From CAYJLC01 sp044426345 (GTDB lineage: Bacteria > Bacillota > Clostridia > Oscillospirales > Butyricicoccaceae), in NCBI GenBank assembly GCA_044426345.1, contig JAWXUP010000005.1, forward strand, positions 1 through 64,000: a stretch of DNA of 64,000 nt. The letters are read 5' to 3'. Below, in pieces: positions 1 to 9,811 of this stretch (positions are counted from its first letter, which is position 1; every line of letters begins with the position of its first letter). The translations under genes and the position numbers were made by a program. A model generated the notes under the pieces. That model did not search any database. It had not been told where the DNA came from and saw nothing but the letters and a program-made list of their open reading frames with translations.

Positions 1-306
1 TACTCTCTTGGGCAACTCACTCACGCAATTGCTGTATCTTTAATGAACTGCAAACACGATGATAATTTCGTGAAATATACCGGTGACTCTTTCCGTGATT
101 TAACAAGAATTGCTATGATAAATGAGCATTTATGGAGCGAACTTTTCTTCTGCAACAAAGAAGGTTTGATTTCTGATATAGACTGTTTTATCGAAGAACT
201 TCAAAATCTACGCACAAAACTCGCAAATGACGATGAACAAGGTCTAAAAGAGTTGTTTATCAAATCCACAAATCGTAGAATCAAATACCTTAAAAAATCA
301 AAATAA
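1..306 (+). CDS. tyrA: Prephenate dehydrogenase, C-terminal part (cut by window start)
   Basis: The reading frame is open from base 1 and stops at 306, so only about the last 101 residues are present. The motif SFRDLTRIA, followed by a helix containing MINEHLWSELFFCNKE, is characteristic of the helical dimerisation domain of TyrA-type prephenate dehydrogenases, which oxidatively decarboxylate prephenate to 4-hydroxyphenylpyruvate for tyrosine synthesis. The Rossmann domain must lie upstream of the window. A hairpin terminator follows at 321-343, so this is the last gene of its transcript. The assignment rests on family recall of this C-terminal signature. Confidence 0.8.
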   Translation, partial: YSLGQLTHAIAVSLMNCKHDDNFVKYTGDSFRDLTRIAMINEHLWSELFFCNKEGLISDIDCFIEELQNLRTKLANDDEQGLKELFIKSTNRRIKYLKKSK

Positions 307-320
307 ATTATATGCGTATG

Positions 321-343
321 GGACGGTTTTTCCGTCCTTTTCG
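321..343 (+). terminator. Rho-independent terminator of tyrA
   Basis: The stem GGACGG/CCGTCC closes a five-T loop and is followed by TTTT, 15 bases after the tyrA stop codon. Confidence 0.75.
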
Positions 344-506
344 CTTGTCAAAAATTCTTTTTTTATACTTTTCCTTGAAATGTGTAATATGTTTTCTGCA
401 TTCTGTCACTGCAGAAACCGAAAGAATTTGCACATTTCAAAACTTTTCCACGTTTTTTATTAAAATTTCTACCGATACTATTATTGTAAACAAAGGAGGG
501 ATTTTT

Positions 507-674
507 ATGAGTAAATTTATTAATGGAATGATTGCTGGCGTTGTTGTCGGCTCTGCGACTTCTATGGTTGTAAATAGTATGCACGGCACGGATAAAACAA
601 GCAAAAAAACACATAAAACTCTAGGTAAAACGCTCCATTCACTCGGTGATATGGCAGAAAATATAGCGAAATAG
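507..674 (+). CDS. Small YtxH/gas-vesicle-like protein
   Basis: This gene encodes 55 residues from an ATG preceded by a strong ribosome site (AAGGAGGG, six bases upstream). Reading further upstream in the same frame gives no ribosome site. Residues 5-22 (INGMIAGVVVGSATSMVV) form one glycine-rich hydrophobic helix, followed by a polar basic tail with repeated Thr-Lys and an amphipathic end. This layout matches the short YtxH-domain proteins of Firmicutes, which are membrane-associated and have no settled biochemical role. It has its own terminator at 681-733. The gene call is firm; the family assignment rests on layout only. Confidence 0.7.
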   Translation: MSKFINGMIAGVVVGSATSMVVNSMHGTDKTSKKTHKTLGKTLHSLGDMAENIAK

Positions 675-680
675 TAAAAT

Positions 681-733
681 ATGCTCTCGTTGTTGATTTT
701 TTTGAAGTTCAATACTCGAGGGCATTTTTTTTC
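681..733 (+). terminator. Terminator after YtxH-like gene
   Basis: ATGCTCTCG pairs with CGAGGGCAT (one G-U pair) and is followed by a run of T. Confidence 0.7.
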
Positions 734-792
734 TTTTAAAAATCACATTTCTATGCTAAAATATTATTATACATATTTCAAGGAGGGCTTTT

Positions 793-1920
793 ATGAAGTT
801 AAAAATTCGTCAACTCATTTCGAAAAAACAAACAATTTTACTAATTTCAAGTGCTTTGCTATTCTTTTTAGCATATTTTGTAAAACAAATGGCACAAATT
901 AATATAGATGCCACCACAAATTTTTACACATTCGGTTTTTATAAATATTACATAACTTTTTTATCAAAAATAAATTCACTAGTACCTTTTTCTATTGCCG
1001 AAGTTTTAGTTGTCCTTTTTGGTATTTTCGTGGTTTTTTACGTTATTTTACTAGTTAAAACACTAATTTTCAACCGTGAAAAACTGGTTTCTACCTTAAT
1101 TTTGCTAATTTTCCCTGCATCTATAATTTATTTTATGTTTAGTATTAGTTATATACCAAATTATTATAACTACAATTTTGTACACTATAGCGAACTAGAA
1201 ACCACCGAAACTACCGTTGATAATCTATATTTACTCTGCGTAGAACTAGCCGAAAATGCTACTGCTTATCGCGAAATTTTAGAGCAAGAAAATCAAGTTT
1301 TTAGCTATTCAAACGAGCTTTCACATAACGAATTGTTCGAAATTTGTACTGATTCTTACAACGACTTTACCTCAGATTATCCAGAATTTACTTCACTTTT
1401 CGATGTTGTCCAAAATGCAACTGCAAAACCTGTTATCCTATCAGAAATAATGTCGTATCTCAAAATTAACGGCTTTTTCTTTGGTTTAACCGGCGAGGCA
1501 AACGTTAACACTCACACTTCTGCTGTTTATATTCCATCTACTGTTTGTCACGAATTGGCACATGTAGCTGGATTTATGCGAGAAGATGAGGCGAATTTTA
1601 TATCGTTTTTGGTGTGTCGCAGCAGCGATAACGAATATTTAAATTACAGTGGTACGATGCTCGCACTTTTATACTCTGGAAATGCTTTATATAGTAAAAG
1701 TCCTGAAAAATATTTCGAAGTTATGTCTTTGTTGTCAACCGAAGTAATTATGGACATAAATGCTCATAGCGAATACTACAACGCTCATGATACTAACATT
1801 GGTAAGGTTTCAACTTCTGTTAATGACACCTATTTAAGAGCAAATGACCAAGCCGATGGCGTTAATAGTTATGGCAGAATGGTTGATTTGTTAATTGCCG
1901 ATTATAATGCTAGACATTAA
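793..1920 (+). CDS. DUF3810 membrane protein with HEXXH motif
   Basis: 375 residues. Three hydrophobic segments lie near residues 14-33, 63-90 and 99-120, followed by a large extracytoplasmic domain. The motif HELAH at 253-257, followed by MREDEANF (acidic residues 264-266), is the zinc-protease-like signature of the DUF3810 family, in which function is not established. The HEXXH plus downstream acidic residues suggest a metal site and possibly peptidase activity; this is inference. The start has a good ribosome site (AAGGAGGG). It stands alone, with marR downstream on its own promoter. Confidence 0.8.
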   Translation: MKLKIRQLISKKQTILLISSALLFFLAYFVKQMAQINIDATTNFYTFGFYKYYITFLSKINSLVPFSIAEVLVVLFGIFVVFYVILLVKTLIFNREKLVSTLILLIFPASIIYFMFSISYIPNYYNYNFVHYSELETTETTVDNLYLLCVELAENATAYREILEQENQVFSYSNELSHNELFEICTDSYNDFTSDYPEFTSLFDVVQNATAKPVILSEIMSYLKINGFFFGLTGEANVNTHTSAVYIPSTVCHELAHVAGFMREDEANFISFLVCRSSDNEYLNYSGTMLALLYSGNALYSKSPEKYFEVMSLLSTEVIMDINAHSEYYNAHDTNIGKVSTSVNDTYLRANDQADGVNSYGRMVDLLIADYNARH

Positions 1921-2058
1921 TTTAAAATGAATATTTAAGCGATGCGAAAAAGGTATTTAAAAGATGATATACCCTTTGACCTAGTCGCAGTCTGCATATT
2001 TTTATTAGTGACAAGAACAATCCCCCACCTATTTTTATTTTCAATATTTAAAAATTAT

Positions 2059-2073
2059 CAATTGTATACTATT
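2059..2073. promoter_or_regulatory. Candidate MarR operator 1
   Basis: CAATTGTATACTATT overlaps the start of the marR -35 box. It matches 13 of 15 bases with a second copy at 2592-2606 in front of the exporter genes. The arms AATTG/CTATT are an imperfect dyad with a 4-base centre. Regulation by the adjacent MarR protein is inferred. Confidence 0.4.
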
Positions 2074-2100
2074 GACAGCTAGCGATTGATATGTTATACT
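2072..2100 (+). promoter_or_regulatory. marR promoter
   Basis: TTGACA (2072-2077), a 17-base spacer and TATACT (2095-2100), 31 bases before the marR start codon. Confidence 0.85.
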
Positions 2101-2131
2101 ATGTTTAGTTATTAAATTAGGAGGTTATAAT

Positions 2132-2560
2132 ATGAATGACGGTCAACATATATTACATACGGTAAAAATTTTAACGGAATCTATCGAAAAATATGCTAAT
2201 GCAAAACTAAAAGAACAGGATTTAACTCTTGCACAAGGTCATCTTTTACGTTGCTTAAAAATGTACGAGGGGCAAAGATGTCCATTAAAAGAGCTAGAAA
2301 AACAGCTTAATGTTGCACAATCAACGTCTGCCGGACTAGTTTCTCGTTTAGAAAAGAAAAATTTTGTTAAAACTTATACAGATGAGCACGATAAGCGTAT
2401 AAAAATTATAGAAATCACAGACGACGGTCTAGCAGCTATGTATTATATACGCGAAAGCTTTAAAGAAGTTGAGAAAAATATTTTTTCAGGGTTAACCGAT
2501 ATAGAAAAAACTCTATTCAAAGAACTTGTTACAAAAATAATGAAAAATTTGCAAAAATAA
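2132..2560 (+). CDS. MarR-family transcriptional regulator
   Basis: 142 residues with the MarR layout: an N-terminal dimerisation helix, then a winged helix at about residues 30-100. LKELEKQLNVAQSTSAGLV is the helix-turn-helix and DKRIKIIEIT is the wing strand with its conserved Asp-Lys-Arg. It is followed after 61 bases by two ABC half-exporters, a classic arrangement in which the MarR protein represses a drug efflux operon. A repeated dyad-like motif before both marR and the exporter genes supports autoregulation. The ligand is unknown. Confidence 0.88.
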   Translation: MNDGQHILHTVKILTESIEKYANAKLKEQDLTLAQGHLLRCLKMYEGQRCPLKELEKQLNVAQSTSAGLVSRLEKKNFVKTYTDEHDKRIKIIEITDDGLAAMYYIRESFKEVEKNIFSGLTDIEKTLFKELVTKIMKNLQK

Positions 2561-2591
2561 TCAGCCAATAGGCTTTTTTTAATATAAAATT

Positions 2592-2606
2592 CAATAGCAT
2601 ACTATT
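2592..2606. promoter_or_regulatory. Candidate MarR operator 2
   Basis: CAATAGCATACTATT contains the perfect dyad AATAG-N4-CTATT just before the ribosome site of the first exporter gene. It is nearly the same 15-mer as the one at the marR promoter. A short AGCC/GGCT stem followed by seven T lies just upstream (2563-2580) and could attenuate transcription between marR and the exporter. Confidence 0.4.
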
Positions 2607-2621
2607 ATTTAGGAGGGCAAT

Positions 2622-4373
2622 ATGTCTAAAATCTTTGGTAGTTTAAAATCAAGAGAGTGGCTTTTTGGCGCTATAACACTTGTTCTGATTTTATTTCAAG
2701 TATATTTCGACCTAAAAATTCCAGATTATATGAGTGAAATCACAAAGCTCGTACAAACTGAAGGAAGTCTAATGTCGGATATTTTACAAACAGGTGGAAT
2801 TATGCTCGGTTGTTCAATTATTAGCGTTATTATAACGATAATCGTCGGATTTTTCGCAGCACAAATCGCTACAACGGTTGCAATGCGACTACGTGAACAA
2901 GTTTATGCCAAAACAATTTCTTTTTCTATGGCAGACTTAAACACTTTTTCAACTGGTAGCTTAATAACTCGTACAACAAATGATATCACACAAATTCAAA
3001 TGTTTATCGCACTTGGTTATATATCCATTGTTCGCGCACCTACTTTGGCAATCTTCGCAATTATAAAAATTCTCGGTAAAAATGTAACTTTTTCTATGGC
3101 AGCACTCGTTGCAGTTTTAAGCCTAGCAGTTGTTTTAGCAACTATTTTAACGCTTACAATCCCAAAATCAAAGAAAATCCAGTCTCTTACTGACAAATTA
3201 AACACCGTTGTTCGTGAGCATTTAACTGGTGTTCGAGTAGTTCGTGCTTATAACGCAGAAAAATATCAAGAAGATAAATTCGAACAAACAAACGAAGAAG
3301 TTGCCTCAACACAAACTTTCGTAAACCGTACAACTGCTTTTATGGCTCCTTATATGACATTTTTAATGTCAATGCTAACACTTTCGATTTACTTCATCGG
3401 TGCCTATATGATAAATAATGTGTACGGAGCAGAAAAACTTACAATTTTCTCGGATATGGTAGTATTTTCTTCGTATGCAATGATGATTATTATGGCATTT
3501 ATGATGCTTACTATGAATATCTTGATGCTACCTCGCTGTATCGTAGCTATGAACAGAATTAGAGAAGTAATAGATTTCGAAAACAGTATTACAGATGGTA
3601 ATATTACTGATAATAATAACAGTTCAAACGATATGTCTATTGAGTTTAAAAACGTAACTTTTGCGTACCCAAATGGCGAAGAGGCTGTAGTTGAAGATAT
3701 ATCTTTCAGCGTTAAAAAAGGTCAAACAGTTGCTATTATCGGCTCTACAGGTAGTGGTAAAAGTACTATTATTAACCTGATTCAGCGTTTTTATGATTGC
3801 ACCCAAGGTGAAATTTTAGTAGACGGAGTGAATGTTCGTGATTATACTCAGCACGCTCTACGAGAAAAATTAGGCCTTGTTTCGCAAAAAGCTATGTTAT
3901 TTAGCTCAAGTGTTGGCGAAAATATTGCTTATGGTATAGAAAATATCGAAAATTCTCAGTTAGAAGTAGCTGTTGACATCGCTCAAGCTCGTGATTTCGT
4001 CGATAAAATCGGTTTCGATTCTCACGTTTCTCAAGGTGGTCTAAATTTATCTGGTGGACAAAAGCAACGTCTGTCGATAGCTCGTGCGATTTACAAAAAC
4101 TCTGAAATATATCTATTCGATGACTGTTTTTCAGCACTTGACTACAAAACCGACCGAATGCTACGCACAAAACTTCGCGAACAAACCGAAGGTGCTACGA
4201 AAATTATGGTCGCTCAAAGAATTAGCACGGTTAAAGATTCCGACCAAATTATCGTTTTAGATAACGGTAAAATTGCAGGAATTGGAACACACAAAGAATT
4301 GCTTTCAAACTGCGAAGTATATATCGAAATTGCCGAATCTCAACTTTCTAAGGAGGAACTTGACCATGAATAA
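2622..4373 (+). CDS. ABC exporter half-transporter with degenerate ATPase site
   Basis: 583 residues: an N-terminal six-helix exporter domain (about 15-310) fused to a nucleotide-binding domain. Walker A GSTGSGKST is near residue 373 and the signature LSGGQ near 475. Walker B reads YLFDDCFSALD, with Asp in place of the catalytic Glu, and the switch loop reads MVAQR, with Gln in place of His. These substitutions are typical of the non-hydrolysing half of heterodimeric exporters such as the BmrC/BmrD and TM287/288 types. The stop codon overlaps the next gene by 8 bases, so the two halves are translationally coupled. Substrates are probably hydrophobic drugs or lipids, by family analogy. Confidence 0.9.
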   Translation: MSKIFGSLKSREWLFGAITLVLILFQVYFDLKIPDYMSEITKLVQTEGSLMSDILQTGGIMLGCSIISVIITIIVGFFAAQIATTVAMRLREQVYAKTISFSMADLNTFSTGSLITRTTNDITQIQMFIALGYISIVRAPTLAIFAIIKILGKNVTFSMAALVAVLSLAVVLATILTLTIPKSKKIQSLTDKLNTVVREHLTGVRVVRAYNAEKYQEDKFEQTNEEVASTQTFVNRTTAFMAPYMTFLMSMLTLSIYFIGAYMINNVYGAEKLTIFSDMVVFSSYAMMIIMAFMMLTMNILMLPRCIVAMNRIREVIDFENSITDGNITDNNNSSNDMSIEFKNVTFAYPNGEEAVVEDISFSVKKGQTVAIIGSTGSGKSTIINLIQRFYDCTQGEILVDGVNVRDYTQHALREKLGLVSQKAMLFSSSVGENIAYGIENIENSQLEVAVDIAQARDFVDKIGFDSHVSQGGLNLSGGQKQRLSIARAIYKNSEIYLFDDCFSALDYKTDRMLRTKLREQTEGATKIMVAQRISTVKDSDQIIVLDNGKIAGIGTHKELLSNCEVYIEIAESQLSKEELDHE

Positions 4374-6204
4374 TAAACCCGAAAACTCAAGACCTCCGAT
4401 GGGTGGAAAACCACCGATGGGTGGTGGTCCAGGACCTCGAATGTCGATAGTCGAAAAACCTAAGGATTTCACAGGAAGTATAAAAAAATTAGCCTCTTAT
4501 TCAAAACAATATGTAGCAGTTTTCACTTTTGCGATATTTCTTGCGATATTTGCGTCGATTTTCTCGTTAATTGGTCCTTCAAAACTTGCCGAAGTTACTG
4601 ATTTAGTTTTAGTTGGAATGACTGGCGCTACTATTGATATATCTGCAGTTAAATCTATCGCAATTTTCCTAGCTACCATTTATGTTTTAAGCATAATTTT
4701 CAGCTATATACAAGGTAGCGTTATGGCTACGGTTTCGCAAAAAATATGCAAAAAAATGCGTACTGATTTAGTGGCAAAACTAAACCGTCTACCTCTATCA
4801 TATTTTGACAGTCGTTCTTATGGCGACACGCTAAGTCACATTACAAATGACGTAGACACCATCGGAACAAGTCTAAACCAGAGTTTATCATCTGTAATTA
4901 GTGGATTATTTACGTTTTTAGGCGCGCTTATTTTAATGCTTTGCACAAACTGGATTATGGCGATAGCTGGATTTGCCTCAACTTTCCTTGGTTTTGCTTT
5001 AGCTGGTACAATAATCAAAAAATCACAAGGGTATTTCAGAGCACAACAAAAAGCACTTGGCGTAATTAATGGTCACATCGAGGAAGTTTACACTGGACAT
5101 ACAATAGTTAAGGCTTATAATAGTGAAGAATATGTAAAACACGATTTTGACAAAGGCAATCAAGCATTGTATAAAGCAGCTTGGCGAGCGCAATATATGT
5201 CTGGTCTTATGATGCCGATTATGGGTTTTGTTGGTAACTTCTCATATGTTGTGGTTTGTATAGTTGGGGCATTACTTGCAGTTAATGGTAGCATATCATT
5301 TAGTGTAATCGTTGCATTTATGCTGTATATAAGATTGTTTACACAACCACTTTCAACCTTAGCTCAAGCAGCGAACACCTTACAAAGTGCAGCGGCGGCG
5401 AGTGAACGAGTTTTCCAACTACTCGAAGAAGATGAACTGCCAAAAGAACTTAAAAATCTATCAGAACACAAGAAAACCGATGGTAGCGTTGAGTTTCGTG
5501 ATGTTTATTTTGGATATGATGCTAGCAAAATGATAATCAAAGGATTTAGTGCAAAAATCGAGGCTGGCCAAAAAGTTGCAATCGTAGGCCCTACTGGTGC
5601 TGGTAAAACTACTATCGTAAACCTGTTAATGCGTTTTTACGAAATTAATAGAGGTGAAATTTTAATTGATGGTACTCCTATCGACCATATCAAGCGTGAG
5701 GATTTGCACAATATGTTTGCAATGGTATTGCAGGATACTTGGATGTTTGAGGGTAGTATTTTTGATAACATCGTGTACTGCGAAAAAAATGTAACACGTG
5801 AGCAAGTTATTGAGGCTTGTAAATCGGTTGGTCTTCATCACACAATTCAAACTATGCCAAAAGGCTATGATACAGTTATGGAAAATGCCTCGTTGTCGGT
5901 TGGTGAAAAACAATTGCTTACAATCGCACGTGCTATGATTAAAAAATCCGAGCTTTTAATTCTAGATGAGGCAACTAGTTCGGTAGATACTCGTACAGAA
6001 TTACTAATCGGTAGAGCAATGGATAATTTATCAAAAAACAAAACGTCTTTTATAATAGCACACAGGCTGTCAACTATTAAAAATGCTGACATTATATTGG
6101 TTATGCGTGACGGTAATATAGTAGAAAACGGAAACCACGAACAATTACTTGAACAAAATGGTTTTTACGCTGATTTATATAATAGTCAGTTTGAACCAGA
6201 ATAA
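4366..6204 (+). CDS. ABC exporter half-transporter with consensus catalytic residues
   Basis: 612 residues from the ATG at 4366, placed 9 bases after AGGAGG; an in-frame extension to 4273 would only re-read the upstream gene. A proline/glycine-rich tail with two PPMGG repeats covers residues 10-24 and precedes a six-helix membrane domain and a nucleotide-binding domain. Walker A GPTGAGKTT lies near 408, Walker B LLILDEATS near 530 and switch His in FIIAHR near 564. The signature is LSVGEKQ rather than LSGGQ. The consensus Walker B here, the altered signature here and the degenerate Walker B in the partner fit one active and one silent ATP site. Confidence 0.9.
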   Translation: MNNKPENSRPPMGGKPPMGGGPGPRMSIVEKPKDFTGSIKKLASYSKQYVAVFTFAIFLAIFASIFSLIGPSKLAEVTDLVLVGMTGATIDISAVKSIAIFLATIYVLSIIFSYIQGSVMATVSQKICKKMRTDLVAKLNRLPLSYFDSRSYGDTLSHITNDVDTIGTSLNQSLSSVISGLFTFLGALILMLCTNWIMAIAGFASTFLGFALAGTIIKKSQGYFRAQQKALGVINGHIEEVYTGHTIVKAYNSEEYVKHDFDKGNQALYKAAWRAQYMSGLMMPIMGFVGNFSYVVVCIVGALLAVNGSISFSVIVAFMLYIRLFTQPLSTLAQAANTLQSAAAASERVFQLLEEDELPKELKNLSEHKKTDGSVEFRDVYFGYDASKMIIKGFSAKIEAGQKVAIVGPTGAGKTTIVNLLMRFYEINRGEILIDGTPIDHIKREDLHNMFAMVLQDTWMFEGSIFDNIVYCEKNVTREQVIEACKSVGLHHTIQTMPKGYDTVMENASLSVGEKQLLTIARAMIKKSELLILDEATSSVDTRTELLIGRAMDNLSKNKTSFIIAHRLSTIKNADIILVMRDGNIVENGNHEQLLEQNGFYADLYNSQFEPE

Positions 6205-6221
6205 TTTACACGAACAAACTT

Positions 6222-6252
6222 AAAGAGGTCGATTAATTTCGACCTCTTTATG
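6222..6252 (+). terminator. Terminator of the marR-ABC-ABC transcript
   Basis: AAAGAGGTCG pairs with CGACCTCTTT around an 8-base loop, directly after the second exporter gene. Confidence 0.8.
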
Positions 6253-6417
6253 CATATTTTACATATATATGTATCTTAATCCATCAAAATAGCGTATTAA
6301 TTTACTCTTTGTTACATATGCACACAAAAACTAGTTACATATGTGAATTTTTGTTTACTTTTTTGTGTATTTTTTATGAATTATTTGTAAAAAAACCTTT
6401 TAGTTATGTGTGAAATG

Positions 6418-6426
6418 TGGTATAAT
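6418..6426 (+). promoter_or_regulatory. Extended -10 promoter of the SLH protein gene
   Basis: TGG-TATAAT (6418-6426) with no good -35 box, 48 bases before the start codon. About 85-110 bases upstream, GTTACATATG occurs twice (near 6311 and 6334), a possible activator site. Confidence 0.6.
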
Positions 6427-6473
6427 ATACTTGTATAAAAAACGGTGCGAAAATTAAAAGGAGGCAAAACAAG

Positions 6474-9400
6474 ATGAAGAAAAAAATCTTAGCAGCTCTT
6501 TTAGCTACTTCGATGATTTGTCAATCTATGGTTGTTGCGTTTGCAGATGATTCTCAAACATACGACGATGTTGCAGGTCACTGGGCTAGTGCTTCTATTG
6601 AAGAATGGAGCGACTATGGTGTTATCCAAGGTTCAGACGGAGCGTTTAGACCAGATGATAGCATTACAAGAGGCGAAATGGCTGTGATTCTTGAAAGAAT
6701 TATGGGCTATGTTGTTGAAGGCGACAACACTTTCACTGACTTAGACGAAGCTTTCTATACAGAAGCTTTATTAAAACTTAACGCAGCTGGCATTATGCTA
6801 GGCGATGGTACTACTATTCGTCCAACAGATGCTATTACTCGTGAAGAAGCAGCAGTTGTTATTGCTCGTGCATTAAACTTTGACAGCTCTACAACTTCTA
6901 CAAGCACTGGCTTTGCAGATGATGCAAGCATTAGCTCATGGGCTAAAGGTGCTGTTGAATCTTTAAGCGATGCTGGTATCGTAAATGGTAAAGGCGACAA
7001 TCAATTTGACCCTAGTGCAAGCATCACAAGAGCAGAAGTTATCACTATTGTTGACAATGCAATTGGTTTATTCGTAAACGATGACGCAACTTACAGCGAA
7101 GACGTTGAGGGTATTGTTGTTGTTAATGCAGCAGGTGCTACACTTACAGATATGACAATCTACGGCGACTTAATTATCGCTGAAGGTGTTGATGAAGACG
7201 AAGTATACCTTGACAACATCACTGTTACTGGTGACGTATATGTTAAAGGTGGCGGTGAAAACTCAGTTTACTTTAACAGCGTTACTGTAAATGGTGGTTT
7301 AGTTGTTGCAAAAATTAACGGCGTTGTTCGTATTGTTGCAAGTGGCGAAACAACTATTTCAATGGTCGAAGTTAATGGTAGCGTTATAATTGTTGCTACT
7401 GACTTAGACGGTGGTGTAATTGGTACTGTAGAAATTAATAGTGGCGAATACATCGATCTTCAAGGAACATTTGCAAAAGTTGTAAACAATGTTGAAAATG
7501 CAAACCTTACAATTTCTGGTTCTATCAGCGAAATCGTTATGAATGCAACTGCAGACATAAACGGACAAACTTACGAAGCAGATTCTTATGTAGATCCAAC
7601 AAACCTTCCATCAACTACAACTAGTTCTTCTAGTTCTTCTAGTTCTTCTAGTTCATCATCTGGTAGTGGTAGTAGTTCAAGTAGTTCATCTGGTGACTAT
7701 AAAATCACTGTTGACACTGCTGTATATGGTAAAGTAAGCGTTAATAAAACTACAGCTGACCAAGGTGATGAAGTTACAATCACTACAGTTGCTGATTCTG
7801 GTTATATTTTAGAAGCTTTAACAGTTAAAGATGCAGATGGAAACGAAGTTGCTGTTGTTGACGGTAAATTCACAATGCCAGGCTCTAATGTAACAGTTAC
7901 TGCTGAATTCGTAGAATTCTATACTCCAGGCGACTACACAATTTCTTGTGATACAGAAATCGTTGGTGGTTCTATCACAGCAGACCACACTGCAGCTTAT
8001 GCAGGTGAAACTATCACATTAACTGCAACTGCTTTAGTAAACTACAATTTAGTTGCTATCTATGTTAATAGTGTTGCAATTACAGGTACAACTTTTGAAA
8101 TGCCAGCATACGATGTTGATGTTTCAGCTGAATTCGAATTTGTTTCTGCTGATGATTTAGATTTAACTATCGGTGGATTCTCTGACGACCGTTTTGCAAC
8201 TGGTTATCCAAAAGCAAGCATCGTTACAGACGAATCTGGCAATTTGGATGTATATGTAACAGTTAAATTCGATGAATATGCAATCGATCGTGACGTTTAC
8301 GTAATGGCATCTGACAGATATACTTGGCACGACGATGAAGATACAGTTTCTGTAGACGAAGTTATCTATGGTTTATCTCCATATTATGATTATGATGGTG
8401 CAGATGAAAATGATTTAGGTTTTGCTACAGTTAATGGTAAAGATGAAACAGTTATCATATTAGATAGTAGCTACTATCAAAGTTCTTCAAGCTATTACTC
8501 TGCATATGAAATTCATTTAGTAGTAGTTGACGAAAATTCTACTTCAACTGATGTTACAACACTAACTTTCACTCCAGAAATGATTGAAGCGTTAGATGAA
8601 ACAGCACCTTATATTTACGATGGTTTTATTAGCGAAGATAAAGAAACTATTATGCTTATGGTTTATGATTATAGTTCTGGCATAGATCAAACATCTGTAC
8701 CAAGTGCATCAGATTTCTCTTTTGGTGTATATGGGGTTGATTCTGATGATATCTCAGTAACTAATGTTTCTGCTTATGAAAACGTTACAGATAGTTATGA
8801 AGATGAATTAGTTCTATACTTAACTGTATCTGGCATACCTACAGAATATGATTCAATTCAAATGTACTATAATGGCACTGCTATTAAAGATTTAAACGGC
8901 AATATCAGAGATAATGAAACAATATCTTTACAAGATTACAAAGCACCTGTTCTTACAGCTATTCATTCTGACGATGGTGTGTACTTAGGCACTTATGCAG
9001 AAAATATCATAAACTACTATACTCCTTCTTTAACTATCACAAATGATAAAGGCGTAACAGTTACTTCTATCAGCAACGGTACTCACTGGTGGGGTTCTGG
9101 CGAAATGGTTATAATGACTCGTGAAGTTACTGATAACCTTATGTCAACTGATGGTTATTACACAGTATCATCTGATGAAATTATCGACCAAATGGGTAAC
9201 ACAGTTTCAACTATGACAGCAACTTCTGAAATTGAAAATGCTGTATTTGATTTTGAAACTGCAACAGCTGAATATTATACTTGGGGTGACGACAGTTACG
9301 AAGTATCAATATTAGTTGATGTTGAAAACTTGAATTTCGAATATTTAACATCTAATATGTTAGCATATTGGTTCACTATTACAACTGAAGCTGGCGATGA

Positions 9401-9659
9401 AATCGCTTGTAGAGGTAGTTCTTGGACTAATGTACGTACATTCGATGAAGAAACTGGCGATGCAACAGTAGAAGTTTACTTTAGAAACATCGCAGCTGAT
9501 GTAACTGAAGATTTCGATTTAACTGGCGCTACAATCAGTATGACTACTGATATTCCAACTGGTGATGATATCCCTTCTGACTTAGGTTTCCTAGGTGAAT
9601 CAGGTGCTCCAGTAGATAATTTTAACACAACAACTTTAGTTAATGTTTTAATAGACTAA
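6474..9659 (+). CDS. Large S-layer-homology surface protein
   Basis: 1061 residues. A signal peptide ends near residue 24 (VVAFA|DD). Three SLH domains follow at about 28-80, 85-137 and 145-200, each with the TRGE/TREE/TRAE signature that binds pyruvylated wall polymer. Residues 210-375 have regular valine-rich strands that look like a beta-helix. A poly-serine tract (about 383-407) acts as a linker to two divergent InlB-type repeats (about 408-482 and 486-555, each with a MPG or MPA and VxxEF end). The rest is a long acidic beta-rich region. It is probably a cell-surface structural or adhesion protein. It has its own promoter and terminator. Confidence 0.88.
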   Translation: MKKKILAALLATSMICQSMVVAFADDSQTYDDVAGHWASASIEEWSDYGVIQGSDGAFRPDDSITRGEMAVILERIMGYVVEGDNTFTDLDEAFYTEALLKLNAAGIMLGDGTTIRPTDAITREEAAVVIARALNFDSSTTSTSTGFADDASISSWAKGAVESLSDAGIVNGKGDNQFDPSASITRAEVITIVDNAIGLFVNDDATYSEDVEGIVVVNAAGATLTDMTIYGDLIIAEGVDEDEVYLDNITVTGDVYVKGGGENSVYFNSVTVNGGLVVAKINGVVRIVASGETTISMVEVNGSVIIVATDLDGGVIGTVEINSGEYIDLQGTFAKVVNNVENANLTISGSISEIVMNATADINGQTYEADSYVDPTNLPSTTTSSSSSSSSSSSSSGSGSSSSSSSGDYKITVDTAVYGKVSVNKTTADQGDEVTITTVADSGYILEALTVKDADGNEVAVVDGKFTMPGSNVTVTAEFVEFYTPGDYTISCDTEIVGGSITADHTAAYAGETITLTATALVNYNLVAIYVNSVAITGTTFEMPAYDVDVSAEFEFVSADDLDLTIGGFSDDRFATGYPKASIVTDESGNLDVYVTVKFDEYAIDRDVYVMASDRYTWHDDEDTVSVDEVIYGLSPYYDYDGADENDLGFATVNGKDETVIILDSSYYQSSSSYYSAYEIHLVVVDENSTSTDVTTLTFTPEMIEALDETAPYIYDGFISEDKETIMLMVYDYSSGIDQTSVPSASDFSFGVYGVDSDDISVTNVSAYENVTDSYEDELVLYLTVSGIPTEYDSIQMYYNGTAIKDLNGNIRDNETISLQDYKAPVLTAIHSDDGVYLGTYAENIINYYTPSLTITNDKGVTVTSISNGTHWWGSGEMVIMTREVTDNLMSTDGYYTVSSDEIIDQMGNTVSTMTATSEIENAVFDFETATAEYYTWGDDSYEVSILVDVENLNFEYLTSNMLAYWFTITTEAGDEIACRGSSWTNVRTFDEETGDATVEVYFRNIAADVTEDFDLTGATISMTTDIPTGDDIPSDLGFLGESGAPVDNFNTTTLVNVLID

Positions 9660-9683
9660 TTTGTCATTATTAACTAAATAATC

Positions 9684-9727
9684 AAAGGCTACAATGAGCG
9701 AAAAAATCGTTTGTTGTAGCCTTTTTT
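9684..9727 (+). terminator. Terminator of the SLH protein gene
   Basis: AAAGGCTACAA pairs with TTGTAGCCTTT, followed by TTTT. Confidence 0.85.
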
Positions 9728-9811
9728 TGCCTTGAAATACATATTTTTACTTTTCAGAAAAATAGCATAAAAATAATATACGAAATTTATGAAAAAATCA
9801 CAAAAAAAGCC

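Noticed and set aside
363..712. Minus-strand frames opposite the YtxH-like gene
   Set aside because: They cross two terminators and lack ribosome sites; the plus-strand 55-residue gene explains the region.
4273..4365. Upstream extension of the second exporter gene
   Set aside because: It would overlap the first gene by about 100 bases, while AGGAGG stands at the right distance from the ATG at 4366.
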